DNA of 64,000 nt from Oasisia sp. SBJ-2009 (GCA_964017155.1 OZ024857.1:26464396-26528395); one strand, 5' to 3'. Numbered from the stretch's first letter, positions 49,685 to 63,722 are shown. Notes: a model not told the origin generated them from the letters alone. Translations and numbers: made by a program.

Positions 49685-52600
49685 CTAAAACAGCCCGGCC
49701 AGTTTGACCTCTGCAGAGGAGGTGGGGTCAGGCAGGATGATGGACGATGGTCGACTGCCCGGGTTTCGGACGCTGGACTTGCGTCGTGCCTGATGGTGAA
49801 TGGCCTGTCTCCGTAGCGCATTGTTCAGTCGAGTCGACGCCCACAGCCACAACCACACCGGGGTCATCATTACCACCCACGACTGAAACACAACCACACT
49901 GGAGTTATCATGACCACCCACGACTGAAACACAACCACACTGGAATGATCATGACCACCCACGACTGAAACACAACCACACTGGAGTTATCATGACCACC
50001 CACAACTGAAACACAACCACACTGGAATGATCATGACAACCCACGACTGAAACACAACCACACTGGAGTTATCATGACCACCCACAACTGAAACACAACC
50101 ACACTGGAGTTATCATGACCACCCACGACTGAAACACAACCACACTGGAGTTATCATGACCACCCACAACTGAAACACAACCACACTGGAATGATCATGA
50201 CAACCCACGACTGAAACACAACCACACTGGAGTTATCATGACCACCCACAACTGAAACACAACCACACTGGAGTTATCATGACCACCCACGACTGAAACA
50301 CAACCACACTGGAGTTATCATGACCACCCACAACTGAAACACAACCACACAGTCCACACTGGAGTGATCATGACCACCCATGACTGAAACACAACCACAC
50401 TGAAGTGTTCATGACCACCCACAATTGAAACACAACCACATTGGAGTTATCACCTATTCCGGGCTGTGTACGAAGTGTCAGTTGATTAAATTTGTATTTT
50501 ATTTTTACCTATTTATTATCTTGTACATATTTTACATAAATTTTACAAAATTACTCATTATTTTATTATCAATATACCATTTATTTTAATAATTATCTTT
50601 AGCTAACTTATTTATTTTATTATTTATTACTAATACTTTTTATAAATATTTTAGGTATTTTATTTACCTTAACTTAATATTATAATTCTACGACACATGT
50701 ATACATACTCATGTACAGGGCCTGCAAATGGATATTTTTTAGATTTATGGCACCTTTTAAATGTTCTTCTTCTTCTTATTATTATTATCATGACCACCCA
50801 CAACTAAAACACAACCACACCAGTGGTGAACACTCACCTGTAAGGTATGAGACCAGTGGTCACTACTCACCTGTAGCGTGTGTGGCCAGTAGCCAGTGGT
50901 CCTCTCGCTCCAGCCAAGTGTGGTCAGTGCGTGCCGGGCGTAGGTGGACGCGGTTGGGATGAAGAGGTTTGGATTCGACAGAGTGGAACTGAAATTGGTC
51001 ATGCGTGTCGCGACGTAGTAGGGAATGAGGCACTGGATGGTGATGCCCCTGCTGCCGTACTCGTAGTTGAGAGCTCGCGAGAAGAAGTCTACGTACGCCT
51101 ACACAGACGAGACACTGTCAGTGTCAAATGCATCTGTGACAGTCTTCATATATTTCTTAGTTCTTAGGTGGTTTCCTCCAAACAGCCAACACAGGAGTTG
51201 TCCTCAAGAATTAGTGAGTTCACTACAGGTTACACATTTACCCCCTGTGTGGGATCTTTTACTTCCCCTGGCATAGACACCAGATGGAAGGGACCCCGGC
51301 TTTTAGTGTCTCTTCCGAAAGACACAGGCAAATGTGGGGTGAACGAAATTGCCTAAGTTTCGAAACGGCGGTAGGTGGGATTGAACCACCGTCCCCTCGA
51401 TTGATAGTCCGGCGCTCTACCATGTGACCACTGCTACCCACACATATTCACAACAACAAGATGATCCAAATGAGGCTCTAATAAGTGCCAGCTACATGCC
51501 CAGTGGCTTGGCATTACTGTGCCGTGCACTTGGAATGAGCAACAAGCAAAGTTTGTTTATGCCAACTGCACCATCTTTTCGGGCTGAAAGAGACGGTGTC
51601 TGCTCCTTTGCCCAGAATTAGCAGGTCATCAGTTGTGAAAGGAAGTCTGCTGCATAGAGCATGGGAACATTAGGTGGGGAGTTGACAGGGAAGCAAAGTT
51701 GTTGACACACAACAATTAGAACCATATCAACCTGATTTAGAGGGACAAAGACAACAGGAATTCACCAAATAATCTTGAATGCTGAGTTGCAGTTGTGAAC
51801 AGGTGTGAACAGGTGAGCATCAAAGAGACTTTACCTTAGTAGCTGAGTAGACAGTCATCTGAGGGACGGGCATACAACACCCCCCGGCCGACACATTCAC
51901 CACTGCCCCCCGCCCCCTACAACACAAAGTATACACAACGTCAAACTAACATAGCTGGAAACAATTTTGAAACAAGTCACTCTCATACCAAATGTTATTT
52001 TTTGTCCACCAGATTGGCAGGTGTATGCTGAATATCTTTCTTAGGAAATAAAGTGATTTGAATTGAAATAATACAAAAGTCAGAGCTTGGATTTACTGCC
52101 CTCACTTGTTGACTACAAGGAATATTCAAAACGAGGGTGCTAAAGATTATTTACATTTTTACAAAGAAATTTGCTGAACATTCTCAAAAGTGGTAATAAT
52201 GATGAAACCATAGATTAATGATGATTGTTAAGAAGAGATGACACTCTGTTAGGACTTATCAGTGATGTCAATGGTTAGTCAAACATGAAGGGTGTAATGC
52301 TTACCGCTTGACCATCTGTGGAAGCACCGTGTGGGTCATCTACAGAAACAACGACACATGCTCTTTTTCAGAAGGAACCAACACATGCATATCAGAGAAG
52401 CTCTAGGTACATGAAAAGTAACTTTAAAATTCCAGACAAATTATTTTGGGTTGCCTTAGTGTACCCCAAGGCAGAGATGCAACACCTGGATGTTATTATT
52501 TTATATCATTTTCCCTCATAGTGAATAGTGATACGCGATTGCATACCAGAACTCAGACAAAATGTTATGTCTGTAGTTAAGCAGTCAAAAAATATTTATG

Positions 52601-55600
52601 TCACATGCTAATTATCACCCTTTTCTGTAATACAACGTTCCTTTTCCTTTGTGTATTTGAGTAATCACCATTCATAGAATGAAGCCAAGTAATATGAAGT
52701 ATGGAAAAGAATTCAACAAATTATTTATTTCATGCAAAGAAATGTATATTATGTACATTTATATTAAGCAAAGAAATGAAATTGGTATATAACTAAGTAC
52801 ATGTAGTTTATATGTTACCTCCTCATAGACCAGGGTACGTACCATCGTGGCTGCTGCAACGTTGACATGTACCAACTGCCAGAGTTTCTACAAAACATCA
52901 GTAAACTTTAGTAAATATATTGTTCATGGCTCCAAGAATGGTTTATTTTAGTATGACTTACTTACTTTGGAGCATTTTTGTCGAAGTGAGTACGACGTTT
53001 CGACCCGTCGTCTACGAAATCTGAGGCAACACACGTGACATCAGTATGTGATCAAGGCCCGTAGACGACGGGTCGAAACGTCGTACTCACTTCGAAAAAA
53101 ATGCTCCAAAGTAAGTAAATCATACTAAAATAAATCAGTAAACTTTGTTTGTTAACACATGTACACTTGTTTAACAACTGACTTCATTTATAACACATCA
53201 ACACAGCATTAACACATTGTCGACAAGCGAGCAGTGATTACACTGTTCCCAAAAAACAGCATTGTCATAACAACCGATCAAACGTGACTGGATATTTGAC
53301 ATGTTTACCAGTAGGACATTGATGTCATAAGATTCTATGGAGACAGACTTGGAAGAGTTCAAAGCTTAAGAATCTGAGATTACACCTCAAGAAGGAGCTT
53401 GGTGTCTGGATAAGAAGGATTCAAACAACTATCTGAAATTATTGGCATCAACCTTGTCATGATAGAACTAAGTATGGAATGTTTTGTCACGTAGTGACAC
53501 TGACTATATCAAATCATCTCTCCGAGCTGGGATGTGGTTTCTATTTGGGACAGGTGAATATAACATTCATTATAAAATTATCTTCACACTGACAGTAAGG
53601 TGCCTAAGGCAGCTAAGCAACAAGCAACCAGACAGAGTGGACAACTGCAGTCTTCACTGATGTGTGAGATGTCCACCCACTCACCTCTGCAGGTACATTG
53701 AGAAAGTAGTCCGGATAATCATACATGACGCCCACATTGTTCACTGCAAACACAGCATGTAAATGATGTAATACAAACAATATAGTCCATCAGTACGAAT
53801 GAGACATAGATGTTCTATATAGCTCCTTGTTGTCATATAGTTCCTTGTTGTCACAGTCACGTATAGATCCGTCAGAACATATATATACATCAAGGATGCC
53901 TTCAGAGAAGATGATGATATGTAGTGCAAGTTATGATGGAAAGTGTTTTTCAATCAGTTCTAGAATGCAATGGTTTCTATCAGTTGTAGAGCGCAATGGC
54001 TCAGGGGTAGAGCTTCGGACTCTCAACTACGAGAACCCGGGTTCGAATCCCGAGCTGTGATGTTAAAACCTTGGGCAAGTTTTGTCACTCTACATTGCTC
54101 CAGTCCACTCAGCTGTATAAATGAGTACTGTATAAATGAGTATCTGACTATAGACATTGGTGGATATGTATACGAGCAGCCTTCGCGCATTAATTGTAGC
54201 ATATGGCTGGATGCTTCACAGAGAAGCCGAAATGGTGCCTGAGTGAACAGGTCTGTCAGGGAAGTAAAAGTGCTTTGAATGGTCCTGAGGACTGAATACT
54301 GCACTATACAAGAACTTGCCTTTAATTGCCCTTACAATGTATGAACAATTTTCATAGGACTACTGTTTCACTGGTACTTTGTAGGTGTCTGCAACTGAGG
54401 ATTCTGTGAATGCGAGATTGTTCCTTTCAATCATTTAATTTTGGCATTTTACAGAATTCACTGAAAGCGTTTACTGTGGTTGAGTAAAACGAACAGGAAT
54501 TCATTACAAATTATAGACCTTTCGCTCACCAAGGATGCCAATTTCCTTGCCCTCAATCTCCTTCTGAATCTTGTCGAAGACAGGTTTTCCTTCATTGAAG
54601 TCTACAGGTATACTCTGAGTCTGCACACCAAATGTCTGCTCTACAATCAAAGGAATATTAAGACATGCATTGCTTTATTTAAAGAACCATCCATGCATCC
54701 ATCTTTTGAATGGACTGAAATAATTTTGACAAGTGGAAGGTTTAGGAACACACACAAGAAGCCTGTGTTTTTTACAAATGTAATTGAAAACAGTGTGTCA
54801 CACATGTTTATGCAGTCATTGTGTACATATGTATTTAATCTAAACTAATTATATATTGCTTGTCTTTATGCTGGCACCTTAATCAACCACTTGATGTATG
54901 CTGATGACCTCTGTATTTTTTCTCCCAGTGTTGCTGGTTTGAGAAAACTTACTGATTGTTGTGCCAAGTATGGCGAATTGTTCAATATTACTTATAATGC
55001 CAAGAAGTCCTTTTGTATGGTTATTGACAACCAACCCCAGGACAGGAAACATTTTCATTGTATCCATCTCGATAACCATCCATTACCTTATACTACAAAA
55101 TGTAAATATCTTGGTCATATAATCAACAATAACCTGACTGATGATGACGACATAGCCAGACAAAAAAGATGCCTTTATGCCCAAGCCAATGTATTAGCTC
55201 GAAAATTTTGTCTTTGTAATATTTCCACCAAAATTATTTTATTTCAAGCATACTGTGCTCCTATGTATACTTCTAGTCTTTGGTGCACATTCAAAAAATA
55301 TAGCCTCAAAAGCATTACTGTCGCATACAATAATAGCCTCAGAATTTTACTAAACTTACCCTCAAGATGTAGTGCAAGTTTTATGTTTGCCACCAACTAT
55401 ATTAAATCCTTCAATGAACGCATTCGTTCATCAATATTCAGTCTTTTATGTCGTCTTCATCAGTCAGATAATATCCTTTTTATTAATTACCTTCATACCG
55501 ATATTCATTTTAAGAGCCATATGTACTCATACTGGAGGTCGTTATTGTACAAATGTCATTAGTATTGTATTTATTTTTGAATCATTTTTTTAATATTTAT

Positions 55601-56841
55601 TTTTACAACTTATTTAATTAATTTCCTCATATACTTAGACATAACTTTTTAAATTTTACACTTATATTTTTACGTTGATCTCATTGCTTTGATTGTATTA
55701 TATGTATTGTACTTTTCATTTTTTTTATTGTATTTTATGTATACATATATGGACGTCTTGTCTGAAATAAACCTTATTATTATTAAGTAAATAAAATGTT
55801 ACAATATTAAAGCTATTGGCTTAAGCATATTTGGAATTTAGACAGTACTGTGTGTGCATGCAAAGATATACAGGTACTGAATGTGTATGAGTGCTTGGAT
55901 CTACCAAGACATGTTTGACTCCTGGCTGAATACATTTTGTTGTACACACATGGTCGAGATAAAATAATATGCACTCTGTCATAGTGTATGTACGTAACAT
56001 AGGAAGCAAAAATTACCAATGATGGCCTTGATTAAAACATCCTAAATATTATATAATGCACCCTTTACAAATTAAGCTTTGTTTAACTGTTATAACTATT
56101 TTCCAAGTTCGTCTTAGATGTGTTTTATGCCATAGAAATATTACCAAGATATTTCGCAGTGGCGTCACAGTCCTCCTGGCCCAGGGAGATGATGATGATG
56201 TTGACACCGCAGTTGGCCAACTCTTGGGCATAGGCCTTACCAATGCCATGTGTGCTGCCTGTCACCACTGGAACATACCAACACTGTGACAATACACAGT
56301 GACAGTGTGCAAGCTGCTAGTGGACTATGGAGTTTATGTCCCAATACCCACATGCATACATGCACGCATAAATAGTAGCTACCACTATCACGACCGCGCC
56401 TCTTTTTGTCAAGTATTTTTGTGTTTTTGTTACGTTTCTACATGATTTATTTGAAAATAATACAATTTGTATTTAAATGGACAGCATCCCATGGGGAAAA
56501 CAAGCAGGGCAAGGAACACCAGGCTGACCAAAACGTACTGCACGGTATTTATGTCTTAGTACCACGAAAACTAGCCGAACCAGAATAATCTTTATTATTG
56601 TCGCTGTCAGTGTCACTGACGATCTACCTGCCCAGGGCCCGTAGCGCTTGGCCAAGTTCCGTTCAGGAAAGAGTCTAGCAAGTCCATGCACACGTATCAC
56701 TTGCCAGGCAGTGCCACTTAATGTCAGTGATCGTTTGGCTGCGAATGCCACCCCAACTAACGCTAGTACGTCTCTAATAGAAGTAAATACACCGATTATT
56801 TCCCGAGCTAGAAACTCAAAGCTGTCAACGGCGGCTGCCAT
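49685..56841 (-). CDS. HSDL1: Hydroxysteroid dehydrogenase-like protein 1 (SDR family, HSDL1)
   Basis: Nine exons on the minus strand: 56628-56841, 56145-56267, 54530-54640, 53685-53743, 52843-52887, 52305-52339, 51835-51916, 50871-51098 and 49685-49882. All phases agree, giving 364 aa (human 330). The start MAAAVDSFEFLAREI and the ending MTPVWLWLWASTRLNNALRR are diagnostic of HSDL1. Also seen: cofactor motif VVTGSTHGIG (72-81), VNNVGVMYDYP, and YSATK with Tyr219 and Lys223. Vertebrate HSDL1 has Phe in place of this Tyr and is reported inactive. Here the Tyr is present, but the catalytic Ser position, 13 residues before it, is Ala206 (NVSAGGCC). The C-terminus is about 30 residues longer than in human. 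The last intron is filled with a minisatellite of its own 3' splice site. The introns also carry two SINEs, a LINE and a hairpin element. Confidence 0.95.
49864..50455. repeat. 41-bp minisatellite built from the HSDL1 exon 9 acceptor
   Basis: About 14 copies of a 41-bp unit. On the minus strand each contains GGTTGTGTTTCAG followed by T(C/T)GTGGGTGG, the same bases as the true acceptor and first codons of exon 9. A lone diverged copy lies at about 50787-50820, next to the exon 8 donor. One copy near 50350 has a small insertion. Confidence 0.93.
50815..50880. repeat. Tandem duplication of the HSDL1 exon 8 donor
   Basis: The segment CACTCACCTGTA with the preceding ACCAGTGGT occurs twice, about 36 bp apart. 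On the minus strand this copies the exon end (HTLQ) and its GTGAGT donor. The exon-proximal donor at 50870 gives the family-like ending. Confidence 0.8.
51196..51442 (-). mobile_element. tRNA-derived SINE, family 2, copy 3
   Basis: Minus-strand copy with an intact head: TGGTCACATGGTAGAGCGCC and a perfect B-box GGTTCAATCCC. It lacks the tail part seen at 24434. In an HSDL1 intron. Confidence 0.87.
52942..53134. mobile_element. Hairpin (foldback) MITE, 75-bp arms
   Basis: Arms 52942-53016 and 53060-53134 are reverse complements with two mismatches, separated by 43 bp. Arm segments include CGAAGTGAGTACGACGTTTC and GACCCGTCGTCTACG. Sits in an HSDL1 intron between exons 4 and 5. Confidence 0.88.
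53985..54330 (+). mobile_element. tRNA-derived SINE, family 1, copy 2
   Basis: Head with A-box TGGCTCAGGGGTAGAG and B-box GGTTCGAATCC. The body matches the copy at 30139-30466, and the tail reads GCACTATACAAGAACTTGCC. A small internal duplication (TATAAATGAGTA twice) lies near 54115-54140. Confidence 0.92.
54866..55790 (+). mobile_element. 5'-truncated non-LTR retrotransposon (LINE-C)
   Basis: Begins within the reverse transcriptase at AGTLINHLMYADDLCIFSPS. The frame stays open to 55562, with YGELFNITYNAKKS and CKYLGHIINN. The 3' UTR then runs to an AATAAA-containing end and a TTATTATTA tail near 55790. Missing 5' sequence is the usual result of incomplete reverse transcription. The 3' UTR is shared with 27414-27645. 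Lies in HSDL1 intron 2. Confidence 0.88.
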
Positions 56842-58794
<1,953 letters not shown>

Positions 58795-58802
58795 GTTACA
58801 AC

Positions 58803-60953
58803 TAGTGCTGGTTCGATATTCGATATATCGAAGTATCGCGATACTTGCGAAAGTTCGATACCGATATTTAGCGGTATCGCGATACTTCGATATTTTGGTA
58901 TCGAACGCCCACTATTCGATACCTTCGATACTTTCGATACTTTCGATACCTTCGATACCTTCGATACCTTCGATACCTTCGATACCTTCGATACCTTCGA
59001 TACCTTCGATACCTTCGATACCTTCGATACCTTCGATATTTCGATACTTGACATCGAGTCCATTCGACGACGTCGATGCGAAGTCGCAACATCGTTGTTG
59101 ATGACGACGTTCTTTACGGGAGCTATCACTGCAGCGCTTCGCAGCCTAAATTGACTTAGGCGTGGTTGTTTAAAAACTAATATAAAAAAAAAAGTGAATT
59201 GTTTTCTAAAACTTTATTGTAGAATTTGTCTGTATAATAACTGTTTTCTGTGTGCGATCTTTGCCCAGGCCAGACTTCGGTTAGCCTCGTTACCCAAACC
59301 AAAGTTCGTACGTGACGCTCTCGTTTGGTGGCAGTACCATGCCATCTTTCTCCCTACTTTACTTATGGTTACGCGTACAAAAACACACATCCTATAGTAT
59401 TTTTTTATAGAGTGTTTATTGCACGCACTAATATTTAAGAAACTAGCTTAATAATAATATTATTAATATAAATAATTATTCGAGCGCGATGGGGAGGTTG
59501 TGTTTATCCGGCTTCCGTTTGGTGGCGCCACCATTTGCCGTACACGACGCCCACAACCTAGGCGAACGACAAGTCGCAACGTTCATCGCTAATTTGGCGG
59601 TTTTTCAACAAAGAGTGTCTATTATGCTAGAGGCGTCTCAACGATAGCGGGGGAAATACATCGAATTTGACGAAACATGTCACCAATCAAGAAGCTATCA
59701 AAACGTGATGATCAACTTTCATCGTATGGCACGTCGACGTCGTCGATGTCGTGGACAACGTCGCATTGCCATGGACTCGAGAACGTGTTCTATCGAAATA
59801 TTCGACAATGAGGAAACAGTGGACATCTAGTTACAGTCGAAGTGAATCGCCATCGGTTGCCGAATCTACTATGTAACTGCGGCCGCATCGTCAAGAAGTG
59901 ACATACACGACGTGACTGATTACTGATGACGATTCGCTTACTGCATCTGTCACTGTGACACTGGCACTGGCCAAACAGGTTCACCACTGGCAGCAGCACA
60001 GCTAGAGGTAGAGGAAGAAACTAACCTGTTCTTTAAAACAGTTGCTAAAACATTATGTGGCTTGTTACGTGTACTTGATAACGTGGTAATTAAAGTTTTA
60101 TATTAAAAAATATTGGTGTGAACTGTGAAGTACAATTGTAAATTTTATTAATATTTTTTTTCTATTATTAATTAGTGTTATTTTATTGTACTCGTCTATA
60201 CAGTTTTGATGTTAAACTTAAATCACAATTATCTTTACAATACAAATAATAATAAAAAAGTTATAACAGTGAGTGTTCAGCTGTGTGTGTTCAGTGGCAC
60301 TATTATAAGTGATAGGTGTTTTTGTATAATAATATATTATTTGTATGTTACGTTTCAGCTGTATTTGTTGAAGGTAACTTTAGGAGACACATTGAATTGA
60401 AATTAAGCTGCTATATTATAGTGTATTTAGAAACAGTGAAGTACTGTTATTAATTTAAAATAATTCAGTGCAATTGATGGTATTTTATTGCAGTTGTCTT
60501 TATTGTTTTAATAATATATTACAGATACCTTTTAGTTTTACAACAGTAATCAATTATATTATGAAACTGTTGTTTGTTTACTTACATAAAAATGAAAATT
60601 GCATATTAATCATTGTTTGCATGACTATAAAATTATCACATATTTCCCTACAAGTGAAAAAATGTGTGTGTTTCTGTGACATTAGTGGATAGTAGTGTGT
60701 TTCTTTGGAGATCTCTACTGTACTGAATTACACTTAAAGGTAAATTTCGAGTATCGAATAAAAATCTGGTATCGATTGATATCGAAGAATTCTGGTATCG
60801 AACCAGCACTACTTCTGTTGCATACTGTGCTTCTACTGGGAACTGTGTTCTATGTGAATATTAGACTTACAACGTAAGTATCGAGTATCGAGTATCGAAC
60901 AAAATTCAGGTATCGATCGGTATCGAACAAAACCTGGTATCGAACCAGCACTA
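58803..60953. mobile_element. hAT-like DNA transposon with 8-bp target duplication
   Basis: Identical 16-bp inverted ends TAGTGCTGGTTCGATA at 58803 and (complement) ending at 60953. GTTACAAC flanks both sides (58795-58802 and 60954-60961), the 8-bp duplication expected of hAT elements. Subterminal DNA is packed with TATCGA motifs, including a 9-bp array. A second copy of the right end terminates at 60811. No intact transposase frame was found in 2,151 bp, so it is non-autonomous or decayed. Confidence 0.92.
58914..59046. repeat. 9-bp array CTTCGATAC
   Basis: About 14 tandem units of CTTCGATAC (early units TTTCGATAC). It lies just inside the left end of the hAT-like element, whose end sequence contains the same TTCGATA core. 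Confidence 0.95.
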
Positions 60954-60961
60954 GTTACAAC

Positions 60962-61279
60962 GTATCTTTCCTGTTGCTTTTGTGTTTATTCCGTTTGTGT
61001 ATCTTTTGTATCCCGATATTTGTTTATAACGTATGTTTTATTGTATCAATGGAATAATAGTAAATGCTTGGCAAGCCATTATAATGTCACCCCGCCCTCG
61101 TCCACACTATGAGCAGCAAAGATACGTATTTTATATTGCAAACCTTCGAGTTATTAAATTAAGAAAATTCGCGTTTTTCGTAAGTCTCACAAGTTAGGTC
61201 CTATTTATTTATTATTTTAAATAGAAACATCTCGTCTTGTTGGACTGATTGAACGTCGGAACACGAGGGTCGGTGTGTG

Positions 61280-61335
<56 letters not shown>

Positions 61336-61342
61336 TGCGTAC

Positions 61343-61373
<31 letters not shown>

Positions 61374-63649
61374 TGTGTTGGAGATTTGTACCGAACATGT
61401 GTGAGTGTTGTTAGTTATTTATCTGAAGAGAAAATCCGGACGATATTATGCTTTTATTCTAGATGTGCGGGAGATTTTAAAACATCACGAAGACTCCCAG
61501 AAAACCAAGCAACATTGGCACGTTTTGGACCTACTTGCACGTACTGTTACATTGATTGTTCACTGCAATAAAACAATCTCTGATTTAATATACTATTGTA
61601 GGACAGTTACACCATTAAGATAACGCACAATCAATTAATAAGCGATTGTTGGTGTGGGTGGACGGCGTGCAATAAGCTCTGTATTAATCTTCCATTAGCG
61701 TTGACAAAGTGGTTTCCATAATCAAGTAAGCCGTATTGCAGTGCCATACGGTGTACTTCCGCCCAGAACTGTCTCCCAGGAAGACCGGGCGGCTACGGAC
61801 CAAGTTCAATACCGGAGCAGAAGGGACATTGTCTCGTTTGCATGGTCACGACCCCATTAACGCCACCGTTTCTCGTTTCCAGTTGCATTGACTCCGGAAG
61901 TGAGTAGCGACTAACGACCACACATGTTTTCGCTGCTTCATGACCCGTGGACAATGATGCCGATAAGTGAGTCATCACAGACAAAGAACTGACAAAACTA
62001 GACGTTAATCTCATCCGCCCAAGTTGATATAGAGCATGGACGATGTTGCGGAATATGAAACGAATATTGGGTTAATGATTGAGTCGACTTCAGCACAACT
62101 TTGCTGTCGGCTAGGATATCTGAATACGGATGATACTGTTGAAAAACTGTATCCTTCATAGTAAACCGTAAAGTGCGTCTGTAGCGTATGCTAAACATAA
62201 AAAATAGGGCCTACATCAGGATTATTCCCGGCGTACAAAATTCATTGGGCCAATGAGATACCAAAAATAAAGAAGCTTATGGAAGCGTAGCCACGATTCA
62301 CCAAATCATGTCTTGCTTACTTGGTTTCTGGAATTTTAAGTGTATAGACAAATGCGGTATAGACAAAATGCGGGGATGGGCCCATGACTTTTATAAGAAT
62401 CGCACAGTGACGGGTAAGGTTTGAAACGGCATCACATGACTCGAACACGGGGTCTCTCGAGACGCGATCGAGTGTCTACTGTGCCACAGTGCGCGCTCCA
62501 CAGGTGTGTAGTTCATCAGGAAACAGGTAAATAATAAATGTACAAGTTGATTACAATATTGCAGAGTAAAGAATACCACATTCATCGACGATGGAGTCAC
62601 TTTTTGTTGCGTTTAAAACAAAGGTAGTAATGTTCAGCTCTGTAGATCCGGCAGTTGTGTACAAAAACAACAAGGCGTGCGCGACATGATGAGTCTGTAT
62701 ATAGATGATAACGACAAGCTTCCCATGTCACCAAAGAGACCCGTCTTAGACTACACACGAACGTCATTACATGTCACAGGTTTTATGACCTCCCGGGAAG
62801 AGATTGGCTATTTCCATAGATTTAATCGATCACGAAGATGACGGTAATACACTGTTGTGACGCCGTTGTTCCTCTCGACGTGATATCGCGTCTGGTTGCT
62901 TTTAGCACCACCTTCTCTGGTAGGTGGTTTCCTGCGCGTCTCTGTGAAGCCGACTCGACTGGTATGAAGGGCGCGCAACTTCCGGCGTGGTCCAGCCACG
63001 GGACTGCTGGGGCAACAACATCAGATCTCCCCGCCGAGTTCTCTGCTATTAATATCACCGGCTCATTGTGTTTGAGTCCAGAAATATAGAATACCAGGTG
63101 TCCTTTGTGTTACGAGATGAATTAGCCAATACTAATACGTACGTTATTTCGCTTGATTGAAGACACCCGGCGTGGGTTTGATCGTGAATGCAAGAAACAA
63201 TCCCTGTTCTTCGCTTGCATTTTCCGAAAACAAAAATAACACGAAGAGTTGTGCGCAGGAAAATACTAACTTGATTGTTATGACATTTTCTGTGTAGGTG
63301 TATTAATATTTCCTTGTAAATTGTTCGTTGAATGTATTGTCACGAAACTCTATTAACCCGCTTCCATGCCACTTGACATTTGCCTGTAAATTTGCTTTCA
63401 TTGCAATGAGACGAGAGCACATGAACGTGACACTCATAACTCCTCAATGTGTCTAACCACTCCAAGCTTATTGCGCCACTAGACATATAGTATTCACTGC
63501 AAATGCATCATTGTTCACATCGCGACCATCAAAGAACAATTTACATAACAGTATCTGTCTCCATTTATGTGGATTCTTTGCAAAAACAACACGTTATTTC
63601 AACGCCCGCATACCGTACCGGTAACCAAAGCATCGTGCATGTATAAATA
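60962..63649. other. Region without recognised gene
   Basis: A GT/CGTG repeat lies at about 61272-61377. ORFs of 60-98 codons here show no family motif or splice context. The 61.6-63.3 kb part is richer in GC than average, but no exon could be supported. Confidence 0.45.
62408..62510 (-). repeat. Possible tRNA-like SINE head
   Basis: Minus strand: an A-box-like TGGCACAGTAGACACT and, about 30 bp on, a B-box-like GTGTTCGAGTC. It does not fold as a full tRNA by eye, and no second copy was seen in the window. Confidence 0.3.
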
Positions 63650-63722
63650 AATAAAATAAATATACGTATATAGCGCCAATTTATGTTTCAATTATTCAAG
63701 GCGCTTTACATATAGAACAATA
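63650..63722 (-). mobile_element. LINE/SINE 3' tail fragment
   Basis: On the plus strand reads TATATAGCGCCAATTTATG, then AAGGCGCTTTACATATAG, the tail motif shared with LINE-D and SINE family 1, here in the minus orientation. Confidence 0.6.

Noticed and set aside
53985..54070. tRNA gene (A- and B-box present)
   Set aside because: The boxes head a roughly 340-bp dispersed repeat with a second copy at 30.1-30.5 kb, and no cloverleaf acceptor stem closes. It is a SINE. The heads at 24.7 kb and 51.4 kb are rejected for the same reason.
62822..63089. Overlapping ORFs of 78-83 codons on both strands
   Set aside because: A GC-richer stretch open on both strands, but no recognised motif, splice sites or initiation context.
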